NCBI GenBank assembly: GCA_947179155.2
Contig: OX359264.1
Coordinates: 5,001 to 69,000, forward strand
Direction: 5' to 3'
Origin: Hedera helix
Taxonomy: Eukaryota; Streptophyta; Magnoliopsida; Apiales; Araliaceae
DNA length: 64,000 nucleotides
Part shown: one piece after another, positions 23,188 through 34,477 of the stretch
Layout: each line of letters begins with the position of its first letter
Position numbering within the stretch: position 1 is the first letter of the stretch
The notes under the pieces: model-generated
Seen by the model: the letters and a program-made list of their open reading frames with translations, nothing else
Database searches by the model: none
Told to the model about the DNA's origin: nothing
Made by a program: the position numbers and the translations under genes

Positions 23188-23212
23188 TGGCTCTGATACC
23201 ATGGGTAGTTGT
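23177..23212. repeat. Inverted repeat enclosing viral primer site 2
   Basis: ACAACTACCCATGG (23177-23190) and CCATGGGTAGTTGT (23199-23212) are perfect inverted copies around the 8-nt loop CTCTGATA. The primer site TGGTATCAGAGCCA lies within it (23188-23201). The other two primer sites (18591-18604, 27609-27622) are not flanked by this inverted copy. The left arm is the normal leader; the right arm is an extra copy joined to the PR fragment. It looks like a foldback or template-switch scar at the junction of the two viral copies. Confidence 0.8.
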
Positions 23213-23650
23213 ACTTAATTTCGTCTTTTAGGTGTTTTAAATGATTTGTCTTATTATTTAAGATATTCAAACTTTTAGAGATTGACTCATCTTGAATTAT
23301 CCTTAAATCTTTGTTTTTAGGTTTATTAATAAATGAAAACGTTACTTCTTGACCTAAATGTTTAGTAGTCAAACCATCTGTATTGGTAGTAAAAGGGTAC
23401 AATAAATATATAAATGGTAATCCTAAAATAATCTTATCCGTCATGTTTCGTATTAACACAAAAGATGTTTCAAAACAAACATTATTTTGACATATATGAG
23501 CTTTAGGTAATTTGTAATTTATATCCATTTTACTTCTATTAGCGGATGTCATTCTTTCAGCAGTTTTTACATAATACCTAGTTGGGATAAGACCTTCTTG
23601 AATGCAATTCAAGTCAGCACCAGTATCAACTAAGGCTGGGATTTCTAAAG
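23205..23650 (-). pseudogene. Viral aspartic protease, truncated (right copy)
   Basis: The frame contains ALVDTGADLN, the retropepsin active site (about 23612-23638), followed by CIQEGLIPTRYY, FVLIRNMTDKIILGLPF and TTKHLGQEVTFSF. The DTGA and ILGLPF motifs are intact. The domain is in the same frame as CP, separated from it by a single stop at 23730-23732. It ends near 23212 where it runs into the inverted-repeat primer site of the other copy, so the PR-RT junction and all of RT are missing here. The missing RT is present only in the left copy. Confidence 0.75.
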
Positions 23651-23729
23651 TGAAGGTTTTGTTAATAATTATAGTGACTTTAATATACCATTTTTGGATG
23701 GTAAGAGATTTTAATATACTTAAAGATAA

Positions 23730-25735
23730 TCATTGTTGATTAAGAGTTTCATTATCACTATCTGGGTCATTAACTTTAGAAGTTTCAGCTTCTTCATTAT
23801 CTTCACTATCAGGGGAGTTATTAACTAACAATGTATCATTTTCTTTAAGTTTATTAATTTCATTTCTTAACTCAGGGATTTCTGACTTTAATTTAGAAAT
23901 TTCTCGTTTTAAATTATTAACTTCTTGGTTTAATTCAAGTAAAGTTATTTCTTTTACTGGACTTTTAAATCTTTCTAAAGTCTTATTAAGGCTGAAAACA
24001 GGTTTTTCTTTTAGCTTATTCATTTTATTAGTTGGAGTTTCTTTGTTAAAAAGATCTTTTAATTGTTTAGTATATTGAATTTTTAACTGGGGATCAGAAA
24101 TTTTACTAATTAGATCAATTAATAAGCCTTGTTCTTCCTCTTGTTTACTTAAAACATTTAAGGATTTATTACAACAAGTATCAGTACATCCTAAAGTTAT
24201 TTTAGGACTTTCATTACCAAAAGTTGAATTATTAGTTTCAGTGGAAGACTGAGAATAATATTCTTCTTGTTCATCATTACTAGAACTATTTTCTATTCTC
24301 ATTATCTCAATTATCTGATTACTATCTTCTTCGGATATTTTTAATTGTTTTAGTTTTTCTCTTACTTTGCATTCATTTTTATAATGACATGATTTACCAC
24401 AATTATGATAAATGACTTTACTTTTATCAAATTTTTTATAAGTTTTCTTTTTATAGGGTTTTTTATAACTTGTATTTTTGGGAGATTTTTTATAATAATT
24501 TTCTTTGTTATTGTATCTATGTTTTCTAAATTTATCTTTTTTATGGTGACTTTTCTTTCTAGAAGGAGCAATAGGGGGCAGACCATATTGTTCACAGAAA
24601 GAGCCTAACTCATAGTTAGCTTTGTTTTTATCTTTATTGCCTTGTTTACTAATTTCAAAATCAATACACATTTTAAGTCCTGTTTTTTGTATTTGACTAA
24701 TTATATCACCATAGATTAAATTATCATAATCTATGAAACCTAAATTTTTACTTAATTCTTCACGAATTTTATGGGCAAATAAATTAGGTAATCCATTAAC
24801 AAATTTTTCTTTCCAAAAAGGTTTGTTACTATCATCACGCATCATAACTCTAGAGGTAAACACGTCTTTGTACCATCTAAAATCACTTAAAGTTGGGCAA
24901 GATAAATTACTTAACTGGTCATGAATTCTATCAGTTATGTTACTAGGTGTTCCAATAAAATATTTAATTATGGTGTAAATTAATGTGTTGACTCCATCAG
25001 AAGGGGCAAAACCTATGTCTTCATTAAATATAGGGTTACCTTCTTGATCAGTTTGAACAGCATGAATAATATTATACCTAGAGTCTTCAGTTAGGTGTTT
25101 TCCCCACCAAGACCTAAGTATTCCTGTAAAACCATTAGCAAGTAATTCAACAATATCTGGCTGGGTTAGAGCAGTATAGTTGGTTAAATAACTATTGGCT
25201 ATCATGGACATATGATTTAATTTATTTAATAATTCTTGTTCACTAAGACCATCTATGTTCCATTCATAAATCTTATTAGCAGAAACAGAGAATTGATTAT
25301 CTAAATTCCTTTCTTCAAACTGTAAGTCTGGAGGGGTTGGTTTAGAATACCAATTTTTTGTCTGACTGGTAACAGTTGGGTTTTTAAAAGTTAATTTCCT
25401 AAATTGATTTTCAATTTCTTCAATGGTAGAATTATCTGTGGTGGTAGAGTCACTATTACTACAATCTTCTCTTTGGCTATCATATTTTTCAATGACGGCT
25501 AAAGACTTAGATCCACTAGACTCAGCAGTAGTTTCTAGATTTTTAAATAACTTATCCAAGGTTTTTATTAATTGTTTATCAGAACTAGGTAATCCTAGAC
25601 CTTGCCTATTTTGGGGTAAGTTTAACAAGGGTTTTTCTATTTTATCATCTTGATTGATAATTTTATCTTCAAATTTTTCTTCAATTTTATCTAACTGTTT
25701 TCCTAGAGTTGCTAAATATTGGTTAGTGAAATTAT
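23730..25735 (-). pseudogene. Viral coat protein region, long open frame
   Basis: This encoded the coat protein part of the polyprotein. An open stretch of more than 630 codons carries a central capsid-like domain (IANSYLTNYT, GILRSWWGKHLTE, WKEKFVNGLPNLFAHKI), a very basic Lys-rich segment (SRKKSHHKKDKFRKH), a zinc-knuckle-like motif at 24370-24412 and a C-terminal acidic region with a coiled-coil stretch (VNNLKREISKLKSEI). In the knuckle the first Cys of the CX2CX4HX4C pattern is replaced by Tyr (YHNCGKSCHYKNEC). The frame is lost upstream near 25737 by an A-run slip and stops at 23730-23732 before PR. There is no natural ATG at the domain start because it was part of a polyprotein. Confidence 0.75.
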
Positions 25736-26554
25736 TTTTTCAATAATCTTCTTTTCATTAATATTAGTTCCTTCAGCAATCTTGAAAGGACTAGCAGTGA
25801 CAGAAGTGTTTTGAACTTTTATTATTATTATTTCCAAAGGAGGATGACTAGAGGAAACTTTAGTTTTATCTTCCTTAACCCACTGTTTTTTAGTTATAAC
25901 ATTACATTTTCCATAATATCTTTCATACCATGAATAAAATGTAATATTTATCTTTTCTTTAAGCACAAATTTTTTCCATTTTTTAATTACCTTTTCTCTA
26001 CCAATTTCATTATGGTTTTCTCGAAATTGATGTCTTTTATTTTTATTTTCTTTTGAATTAAAATCATTAGTTAGTCTTTCCCATTTAGGTTTGAATTCTT
26101 TACTTAAAACTCTAAGTTGATGGTTAATAGCTTCAAAATCAGATTGTGTAGGTGATAATTGTTGTTCATTATCTTCATCCTGACTTATAGTTTCATTATT
26201 ATAACAGGGCTGACTAGTCTGTCCTTCATTGATAATTCCTTTTAGCTTAATATTTTGAAGTGTATTTTTACTTAATAACTCTGGATCTTTTCTAGAAGAT
26301 GCTATAGTATTACTGACAAAAGGTGTTATAGTATTATTAATATCTTCAATGACTAAGGATCGTCCAAGTCTTGAATCATCAAAACTTATCCGAACAGTTC
26401 CATCTAAGTATTGTTTAATATTTTCTAAATTCATTATGTTATTATTAACTAGTCTCTGGGGCATTTCATTATCTAATATCCATTGCCTCGGGAGATTTAT
26501 ATCTCTCCAAAGAATAGTCTTTGGAACTTGGATATTAGCATCACTCGTGCTACT
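25712..26554 (-). pseudogene. Viral MP C-terminus and MP-CP linker (right copy)
   Basis: The frame continues directly after the MP stop at 26555-26557 with SSTSDANIQVPKTILW, then MPQRLVNNNIMNLENI and VRISFDDSR, a typical MP tail. A long Lys/Glu/Asn-rich linker follows (WERLTNDFNSKENKNKRHQ, ITFYSWYERYYGK). It ends at a frame slip near 25737. The region is deleted from the left copy. The 250-codon frame is open, but its start codon is internal to the ancestral polyprotein. Confidence 0.65.
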
Positions 26555-27226
26555 CTAAATAAGAATAGTTTTATCTTTAGGACTTTTACTTAAAGCTTTC
26601 ACATTTAAATTAGTTTTCATAGTTTTATAATAAATTCTAAATATCAAAGCAAGGGCCTGGGATCCCTCAATCATTTGGGTGATTTCTCCAGCTGTTTTGA
26701 TATTTAAAGTTAATGCTTTTAACAAATGTGGGTCACTTAGACTTAATGTAAAATATGGAAAGCAGTTAAAATGGACAGGTCCATTATGCAAACTAGATTC
26801 CATTATGCCTAAGATGCTGGGAACATAATTTAAATATCTAGCATCACGCAAACATAAAAGTATGCTAGAATTACTACCTTTAATGCTTAGGGGCTTAACT
26901 GCAACTTGAATTAGACCTATATGAATAAAATTATATCCTTTAAGTCTATGTTTTTTAATAACGTCATTAGTTAATAAAGAGCAATTTTCATGTTCTTTAT
27001 TAATAGCATAAACCTTTTCAACAGTTTTAACATTATAATCAGACTTGAAATTATCCGAAAAAGTTGACTTGTAAATTTCTTTGGGTGAAACATTAGGTAT
27101 GTTCCAATTTCCAAGGTCTTGACTCAAATTATCATAATTGTGTTCTTCCTGGTTGATAAAATCAGGAATAGATGAAAGTCTTGACCTATGGCTAGCTGAA
27201 GAGTTGGATCTAAACAGTCTACTCAT
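26555..27226 (-). pseudogene. Viral movement protein N-terminal domain (right copy)
   Basis: A 30K-superfamily-like movement protein domain, which in caulimovirids forms tubules through plasmodesmata. The start is the ATG at 27224-27226 (MSRLFRSNSSASHRS). The core contains KGYNFIHIGLIQVAVKPLS, NSSILLCLRDARYLNYVPS, HNGPVHFNCFPYFTLSLSD and EGSQALALIFRIYYK. A TAG stop at 26555-26557 truncates it where the left copy has a sense codon (Gln). It differs from the left copy (22101-22805) by only a few substitutions, so the two copies share a recent common source. Confidence 0.8.
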
Positions 27227-27608
27227 ATTTTGAATATTGTTCTCAAGGCATTAAGACACTTTCTGCAAAAGGGTGATAAAAAAAAGACAAGGCAGAAGAA
27301 GTTCTTACTAATGAAATGAAACTGAAACCTAAACCAAATCACAGGGATAACCTAAAAGTCTCTTGTTTCTGAATAAACATAAACCCAGACCGACACCTAC
27401 CTAAGTAGACTCATGCCATATGGAAACGACCTGACGCCAAACACTGCTCCCACCGTGGAGACTTACTACAGCAAACGGTCAACATCTAGGCGGTCTAACA
27501 GTAAAGTCGGTGTTTTATGAAGATCGAAACAAAGATAGATTAGTAGGATATGTATGAAAAGGAAGAGAAACAGTAAACAGATCATTAAAAGAACTTAACA
27601 ACTACCCA
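27227..27608 (-). other. Viral leader of right copy
   Basis: Non-coding sequence between primer site 3 and the MP start, nearly identical to 22806-23187. Small differences occur only as single-base changes. No separate gene is seen in it. Confidence 0.6.
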
Positions 27609-27622
27609 TGGCTTTGATACCA
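27609..27622 (-). other. Viral primer binding site 3 (tRNA-Met type)
   Basis: Minus strand TGGTATCAAAGCCA, identical to site 1 (18591-18604). It is flanked on one side by the intergenic region and on the other by the leader, the normal arrangement of a circular caulimovirid map. Confidence 0.7.
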
Positions 27623-28055
27623 TAAGGTTGATGAACTGCAGAAAGGCCACAAGCCCAGAGAACAGGGGGTGAACTACTCACAGTTCATTGCAAAAAGGCG
27701 TATATCAATGCTGTTATAAATGATGCAAGGGGATTGCTGGGAAGGGGACCTCACAGTTGTATATCAATGCTGAAAATAAAACTTAAACCAACCATGTAGG
27801 TGGTAAACCAACCATGTAGGTGGTACTAACAGTGATAAATAAAGAACAGATTACTAAAATTTAAATAAAGAACAGATTACTAAAATTTACTTGATTTATA
27901 AAACTTTAATCGAATTACAATAGAGAGTACAAAAGATAGAGAGAGAATTAGAACTTACAGAAAAACCAGTGTGTCTAAACACTGAGGCTCTGATTCTCTT
28001 AAATAGAGAAGACATACAATGAAATTCAAATGAAATTACAACGAAATTCAAACGT
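27623..28055 (-). promoter_or_regulatory. Viral intergenic region of right copy, with TATA
   Basis: Homologous to 18605-19035. The TATA-like CTATTTAAG lies at 27998-28006 on the minus strand. Only about 50 bp remain upstream of it before host TA repeat begins at 28055, so most upstream promoter elements are missing. A 20-bp unit (AAACCAACCATGTAGGTGGT) is tandemly duplicated at 27785-27824, whereas the left copy has it once. Confidence 0.6.
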
Positions 28056-31000
28056 TATATATATATATATATACTGGTATGTATATGGATATATATTTGC
28101 TAAAAGAAAAATCAAAATTTAAGGGAAAAGAGGCGGAATAGCCGATCAAAGGGGGGAGTCCCAAGAGAGGGTACAAAGCTCAAAGCTTCCATGTTTTACT
28201 CCCACAAACCCTAGTCTAGAAAACTCTCCCCCAATGCAAACCTAGTTCCTTAATTTGTGGATCATATTTTGGAAGAGAGAGGCTTGCTAGCAATTGGTAA
28301 AGTTAGATAGATATACCATATATATGTATTCTACTAGCAAATAAGGGAAATAAGAAGTGTTTTAGTTCATTAGTTACTTACCAAGTGTTAGAGAAAAGAA
28401 AAAAATAGAGAAAACTCTAGAAAATGAAAAATAAGATAAAAGAAAGTTTGTGAGCTTGTGAGTTTGTGAGCTTGAGAACAAAAGTTCTTGAGTTTTGTTA
28501 AGGGAGATATATGAGTTTTGTGTGGTGGTTCATAATGGAACCAAAGATACAAGGATGGTAGTATGTGATAGTTGATGGTGGTTATGTGCGTAATCACATA
28601 GATGTTGTGCATAGGATCAAAATGATGTTTTTGTTAAAACCCTAACTTTGTTGGTTAAGTAATTCAAGAGAATACCTCATTATAGTTGTGTATTTTTAAA
28701 TATTCACGTACTTATTATATAGATCTACAAGTTTTATAAATAAACAATTTTGGTACAAATGAAAAATGGAGCCTTGGTGAGCTCGAATAGATTTTAATAT
28801 AAACTAAGTTATGCTTTGGGTAAAAACCCTAGTTAAAAGCTTGAGTTTTAAAAGAAGGCCTTTATATGGCTAAATGTTTTAAAGATCCTTGAGGTTGAAC
28901 TTAGATCTACTTATTAATATGGTATATTGGTAAAAATGCGTGTAGATCAAATGTTTGGCCTAAAAAACTAAGTGATCAAGAGATTGACTTTTGGTTAATG
29001 AAAACCTAGATGCTATAATAATTTTCTAAACTATAAAAGCCAAGTGTATAATATATTTTGAAGATGTAAATAATCGAATCAAGGAATTGTAAAACTAGTT
29101 TTCACTTTGTCCTTGTGAGGGATTTTTCAATCTAGTTCCGATTGGAATTTGGTTGTTTGATTCAAATACAAGTTGTAGAGGAAGAAGTTACGGACGCGTG
29201 AGCACTTGAATCACTCAAAAAGGTTAATAAATGAGAAAGTTATGACTGTCGAAGTGACTGAGGGGCGGGCAGTCCAGAAAATTAGGGTTTTTGTTTTCAG
29301 CCTACCGCCAAATTGGTAAAACATACTACCCATAACATATTTTTACTGTTCGAGACAGGTCGAGATGATTCGGGTCGGGGTTTCCTTGAAAATTTAAGTT
29401 GAAATAAGTGTAAAATGAATGTATTTATGTAATAAACTAATATATATAGAGTCTATTAATGACTAATTAGTAGCTAAATGTATAAACTAAAGACTAAAGA
29501 TAACACAATTTAAAAAGTTAACTATTTTTATTGTTTGAAGATTTTTAAAATATTATTAAATGATTAATAATACTAATATGTGATTAAAATTTTATTAAAT
29601 AATTAATAATATTAGTAAAGGATTAAAAAATTATTAAATGATTAATACCATTAGCAAATGATTAAAATATTAATAAATGGTTACTAACATTAGTAAGAGA
29701 TTAAAATATTATTAAATGGTTAATAATATTATTAAGTGATTAAAATATTATTAAATAGTTAATAATATTAAAAAGTGATTAAAATATTATTAAATAGTTA
29801 ATAATATTAATAAGTGATTAAAATATTATTAAATGGTTAATAATATTATTAAGAGATTAAAATATTATTAAATGATTAATAATATTAATAAGTGATTAAA
29901 ATATTATTAAATGGTTAATAATATTAGTAAGAGATTAAAATATTATTAAATGATTAATAATATTAATCAATGATTAAAATATTATTAAATATTTAATAAT
30001 ATTAGTAAGAGATTAAAATATTATTAAACAATTAATAATATTAATAAGTGATTAAAATATTAGTAAATGGTTAATAATATTAGTAAGAGATTAAAATATT
30101 ATTAAATAGTTAATAATATTAATAAGCGTTTAAAAATTATTAAATGGTTAATAATATTAGTAAGTGATTAAAATACTATTAAATGGTTAATAATATTCGT
30201 AAGAGATTAAAATATTATTAAATAATTAATAATATTAATAAGTGATTAAAATATTATTAAATAATTAATAATATTTGAACGTATTTGGTACATTATAGAT
30301 GTCTGAATTATTAAGTTATGTAAAAGAAAATAATTTAATTGAATTAAACCAAGGTAAGTGTCCATTAGTGACTAAATATTAGACAACTTAGTAAATATAG
30401 ATTGTATAAAAAAACGTAAGGTATTGGTGAAAGTTGGAGAAGCGAACCCGACATGTACAAACTATGGTTTGGCTAGGGTTTTGTCCGAAAGTAAAAAGTT
30501 CGTTTGTCGAACATTTTAAAAATTAATGAATTGAAGTTAGAGTCTTAAATAAAAACTAATTAATAGTCATTATAACTAATGATTATGTCAATCTTATACA
30601 TAATTATAGGTTGATCGAAAGATGCAAAACTAGCGTAAGACGAATAAGTTTATCACACAAGTTTTCCAGTACTATGTGGTATTATTGCAAACTTGATATG
30701 TGCAAGTTTTTTTAGGATTTGTTATTATATGTAAAAACTGTTATGTGTAAACTTGTTATATGTGTACATTGATGTTAAATATAACTTGTTGTTATGTGTT
30801 AATATGAGTTGATGTGCTTTTGTGCATTTGTGATATATAAATTATTGATATAAAATTGTTGATTTTAGTTTAACTGATAAAGTTGAACTGCATGACATGT
30901 GTTAATTATAATACATGATTAGTATGAAGTATATATAAATGCGAATTATGGTAAGCATGATGCAAGAATATAAATACGATGCATGAGACAAGAGAAGCAT

Positions 31001-31300
31001 GTATATGATTTCATACATTGATATATTGTTAAGCACGCATGATGCATGAACTATGTGTTATTTATTAAACTGTCAGACTTGTTGAGTCATCGTGCTCACT
31101 CTTGCTATAAAACCAATACTTTCAGATAAGTGCGAGGTATCCAAAGATTTTTGTTAAAGACCAAGAAACAGGAATACGAATTACTTTCACCCGAAAGTCT
31201 AACCACTTGTTGTAGATAGAGTCCATTTGGACAGGTAAAATATGATTATGTATTAATGTAATAGTTAGAAGGTATCTTAAGTGTTTTGATACTCATGATG
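28056..31300 (+). mobile_element. Right half of the old gypsy LTR interrupted by the virus
   Basis: After the TA tract the sequence has LTR-leader character (28200-28640, GAGAGA and CTTGAG phrases), followed by gypsy LTR-like sequence, the 39-bp AT array (29528-30276), and then segments homologous in the opposite sense to 2100-2620 (for example GTGCTCACTCTTGC near 31100 against GCAAGGGTGAGCAC near 2232). No coding frame is convincing. The right end of the LTR is not defined. It appears to be the forward-oriented relative of the block at 1-6232. Confidence 0.45.
29528..30276 (+). repeat. 39-bp AT-only tandem repeat array
   Basis: About 18-19 units of a 39-bp monomer. One unit starts TGATTAAAATATTATTAAAT and continues with GGTTAATAATATTAGTAAG. 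Units differ by a few substitutions and small indels. It lies inside a gypsy-type LTR, and a diverged reverse-oriented array is in the LTR at 2946-4040. It is not a CRISPR array: there are no unique spacers. Confidence 0.8.
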
Positions 31301-32775
31301 TTTGTAATAGAATAAATTCATGTCTTATATGATATGGAGGCATAATAAGAAGATAAGGAAAATGGTAATGGAGTACCTTAGGTTATAACCATAGTAGAAG
31401 AAGAGGAAAATGATAATGGAATAAACTCAGGTAGAGTTTAAGTAATAAAAGATGAATTTAAAAAATTCATATATAGAGGATTATTCAAAGGTGGATTTGA
31501 TAAGATACAATAATAATGAAAAGGGTCCTGTTGTACCTAGTTTAAATAAATAAAGGAAGATATCTTATAATAAGATTTTTAAGTAACAGAAATAAAATGC
31601 TAATAAGGTCATGAAATGATCAAGAAAGATGAACTCGTAATGAATTATATGCATTAAAATATGGATCAAGGGAATTTATATTAAACTAAGGAAAGGTGGT
31701 TTGTTGATTTCAATTAAAGACGCATGTTGATGGCTGAGTTGAACATTCCTTTGTATGGGCAAAGGATTGTGTTTGGTTTTACAACCACTTAGCTTTCTAT
31801 AATGATAATCGTTGAAGTCTTGTGTCGCATTATTCGTTATATATATGGTGGGAAGTGATTCTTTCCTCATGTGTATATCTGATAACTAGAGAATATTAAG
31901 CTTAGGTGCGCATTCTTAAAACTCATACTTATGGTAAGTTCGTGACTCATAATCGTATGGTATATTTTTGAGCCCCTTAGCATATAGACAGTCCGTGATT
32001 TGTTCTTGGACTACGTATTGCTAGGACAAGTTCTTAAACTCATATTTTTATGATAAGTTCTTGAACTGATAATGTGTGGTAAATTTGATAAACAATTGAG
32101 GTTAGAAATTTGAGAAATATCATAGATAGATATTTAAGAAGTTCCTAAAGTTGATTGGAGAATATTAATAGGATCAAGGATTGATAGAGTAATTAAATTG
32201 GAAAGAGACGCGGAGGAAAATTGAAGATATTTAAGGTTTTAGGATATTTCAAATCTTCTAGCTATGCTAGACTTTGAAATTCTTAAAATCATGCCAAATT
32301 CGCACTTTAGTGCTTTTGAAAAGACAAATGAATTTTCTTGTTTTATTATTAAGTCGTGGTAACACGAGCTGTGGACAAGTCCATCGTTACCTGTGATGAT
32401 ATGATAAAACCTCTTGGACTTGAATGCTCTTCCTCTTCTCCTTCCAAAGTAGGTTATAATACTATATGTCATCCACCAAGCTCATCTTCTAGCAGTATCT
32501 TTCACACTTGAAGTGTTTTGCTCTCAACTATCACTAGAACTCTCCCTTTCTCTCTAAAAATGCTAAACAAATGAAATGACCAACCTATTAAAGCTTGGTG
32601 GAAGTCTTATTTACAGGACTTTGGTAACCTTCCATTAACTCCTTAATCAACTAGCATTTGAGCAATTAAAGGCTAATTTGTGCTTACTATTTGAGTGACT
32701 GATAAGAGGATTGACATGTTGATTGACTAGGGTTGGTGAGCAACTAAAGTAAAGTGTATAAATGAAGCAACATTG
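31301..32775. other. Unassigned AT-rich sequence
   Basis: No confident gene. The left part may still be LTR U5 sequence of the gypsy element. 32233-32780 has somewhat more balanced composition and reads into the region where a SIRE-like LTR ends. Open frames up to 77 codons (for example 32239-32472 minus) show no recognised motif. Confidence 0.4.
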
Positions 32776-33471
32776 CACAACACTCCTGAAATTTAAATAG
32801 GCACACTTAGAAGGGGGGTTGAATAAGTGTGGAGCAAACTATGACCAATTTTTGTAAATTAAACTATCTGTCAAGGAATGCAGTTTACCATTTTAAATTA
32901 TTCAGTTTGCTTTATCACACACTGTATTATTCTGACAGTAATCTGCTTATATTTATTTGAAAATAATTTTGATTATGTTGTTTTGAAATTCTGAAAAACA
33001 ACTACTGAAAAATATATTTTAAAATACGAAAATATTTTTTTAATTAATTTACTTTAAAGTTGATCAAAACAAAGCAATTTAAGCAATACAACCAATCACA
33101 CCAACACCAAAAAATTTTACGTGGTTCGGCCCCTAATCTCCATACTAGTGGCCTACTCTACATCCAATATCAAATGATATTGGAGACTCCTTTTATTAAA
33201 AAATTACTCACAAAATAACAATGTTACACAAACAAGTTTTCCAAATGACTTAAGCACACTTGCTTAACTTATGCACTTATGCATCCCTTGAGTACTAATA
33301 CTCACTTGAACACTTTTGTTCCCTAAGCACCTATGCTTCCCAAAAACTGTTTTTATCACAACTTAACCCAATCCTTGGATGAAACAAATAAACCCAGAAT
33401 CGCAGTTTATAACAAACCCTTTAAGTTTCAAAAAGAGATGATCAGTACAAGAGACAAAATTATGATCACGG

Positions 33472-33521
<50 letters not shown>

Positions 33522-34477
33522 CAAAGCTTCACTAATGCAATACAGTGATCAAAGTATGTAGTATATCACCAGTTTGAATTTTTTTCGAAGTGGAGTAGTA
33601 AGTACGTGGCTTGAGCGAATTGTGAAAACTCAGATCTTTTATTGTAGAGCAAAAATGTTGTTTTATAAATAGAGCACTTTTCTGTTTTGTTGTATTCTGC
33701 TTCAGTACCTTTAGGCTATTAACATGACATTGTATATATATGTGTTGAAAATATAGCCGTTGCAGTAGAAAGATGCTTTATTGCATGAAATCAGTATTGT
33801 TTTACTACTGGTGCAAAAAGTAAAGATTGACCAAGATATTTGCACTTTCCATAGCAAGATTCCAGCATAAAGTCTTTATACCCATAAACAATAATCTGCC
33901 CATTACTTTAGCTCATAAATATATTCAATCAATTAAGACACATATGGAAAGATCATAAAAATCAGCTTGTTCAAACTTGACACGCTTTTTGAGATTTGAA
34001 ATTCCCTATTTCAATGCATTATGTTCAATCACGCCAGAATTTGTTTAATTAATATATAGTTTCCTTATTAAGCCAACAATTAATTTTAACTATTTAACCC
34101 AATCAATAAAGGAAAAATCAACGAAACTGATTTTACACAATCTTTCCAATATTTTGAACAAATCCATTTAAAACACAATTGTTGCATGGTTTTTATCATT
34201 ACACAATTATTATTATAATTATTATTTATTTATGATTATGCAAATGCAAACCTAGAGCTTTGTCTTGATATATATATGTAAAATTGTGATCTTATAGAAT
34301 ATTCTAGACTCCTCCATTCTTCATTCCATCTTGATTCTCGGTTTCTTTAACCATGCAGTGTTCAATATAGTGAGCTGTAAAACAACCTTTAAAAATTTGC
34401 ATGAAAAACCAGCTAGGCTTAGTTTATTTGACCAAGTCATCATCAAAATCATAGGATAGAATATGGTTAAACCAACA
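32776..34477 (-). repeat. SIRE/Maximus-like Copia LTR
   Basis: On the minus strand it begins at 34477 with TGTTGGTTTAACC directly after the polypurine tract AAAAAGGGGGAGAA (34478-34491). It ends near 32776, beyond ATTCAACCCCCCTTCTAAG. It contains TACGTGGTTCGGC on the plus strand (33119-33131), a common phrase in SIRE-type LTRs. The exact 3' border is uncertain by about 20 bp. A (TA)n run of about 40 bp lies inside (33472-33512). Confidence 0.6.
33472..33512. repeat. (TA)n microsatellite
   Basis: About 20 TA units inside the SIRE-like LTR. The 71-codon frame over it (33333-33548) is an artefact of the repeat. Confidence 0.85.

Larger units (their letters stand above)
18577..28055 (-). mobile_element. 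Endogenous caulimovirid (florendovirus-like), two defective copies in tandem
   Basis: Read on the minus strand. Right copy: intergenic region with TATA (28055-27623), Met-type primer site, leader, MP, MP-CP linker, CP, PR N-terminal part. Left copy: primer site, leader, MP fused to the PR C-terminal part, RT-RNase H, ORF2, intergenic region, and a third primer site near 18591-18604. The polyprotein order MP-CP-PR-RT-RH followed by a separate ORF2 fits florendovirus-like members of Caulimoviridae (named from family knowledge). Duplicated parts (leader and MP) are almost identical, so the copies probably arose or integrated together. Both copies carry stops or frame slips, so this is a fossil. 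A third of the genome (MP end to PR start) is deleted in the left copy, and RT through ORF2 in the right copy. Confidence 0.8.

Noticed and set aside
24405..24608. Phe/Ile-rich plus-strand frame that looks like a membrane protein
   Set aside because: It is the antisense of the Lys-rich coat protein segment. Hydrophobicity comes from AAA/TTT complementarity.
29528..30276. Regular short repeats resembling a CRISPR array
   Set aside because: Units are contiguous without unique spacers, the sequence is AT-only, and it lies in a plant LTR.
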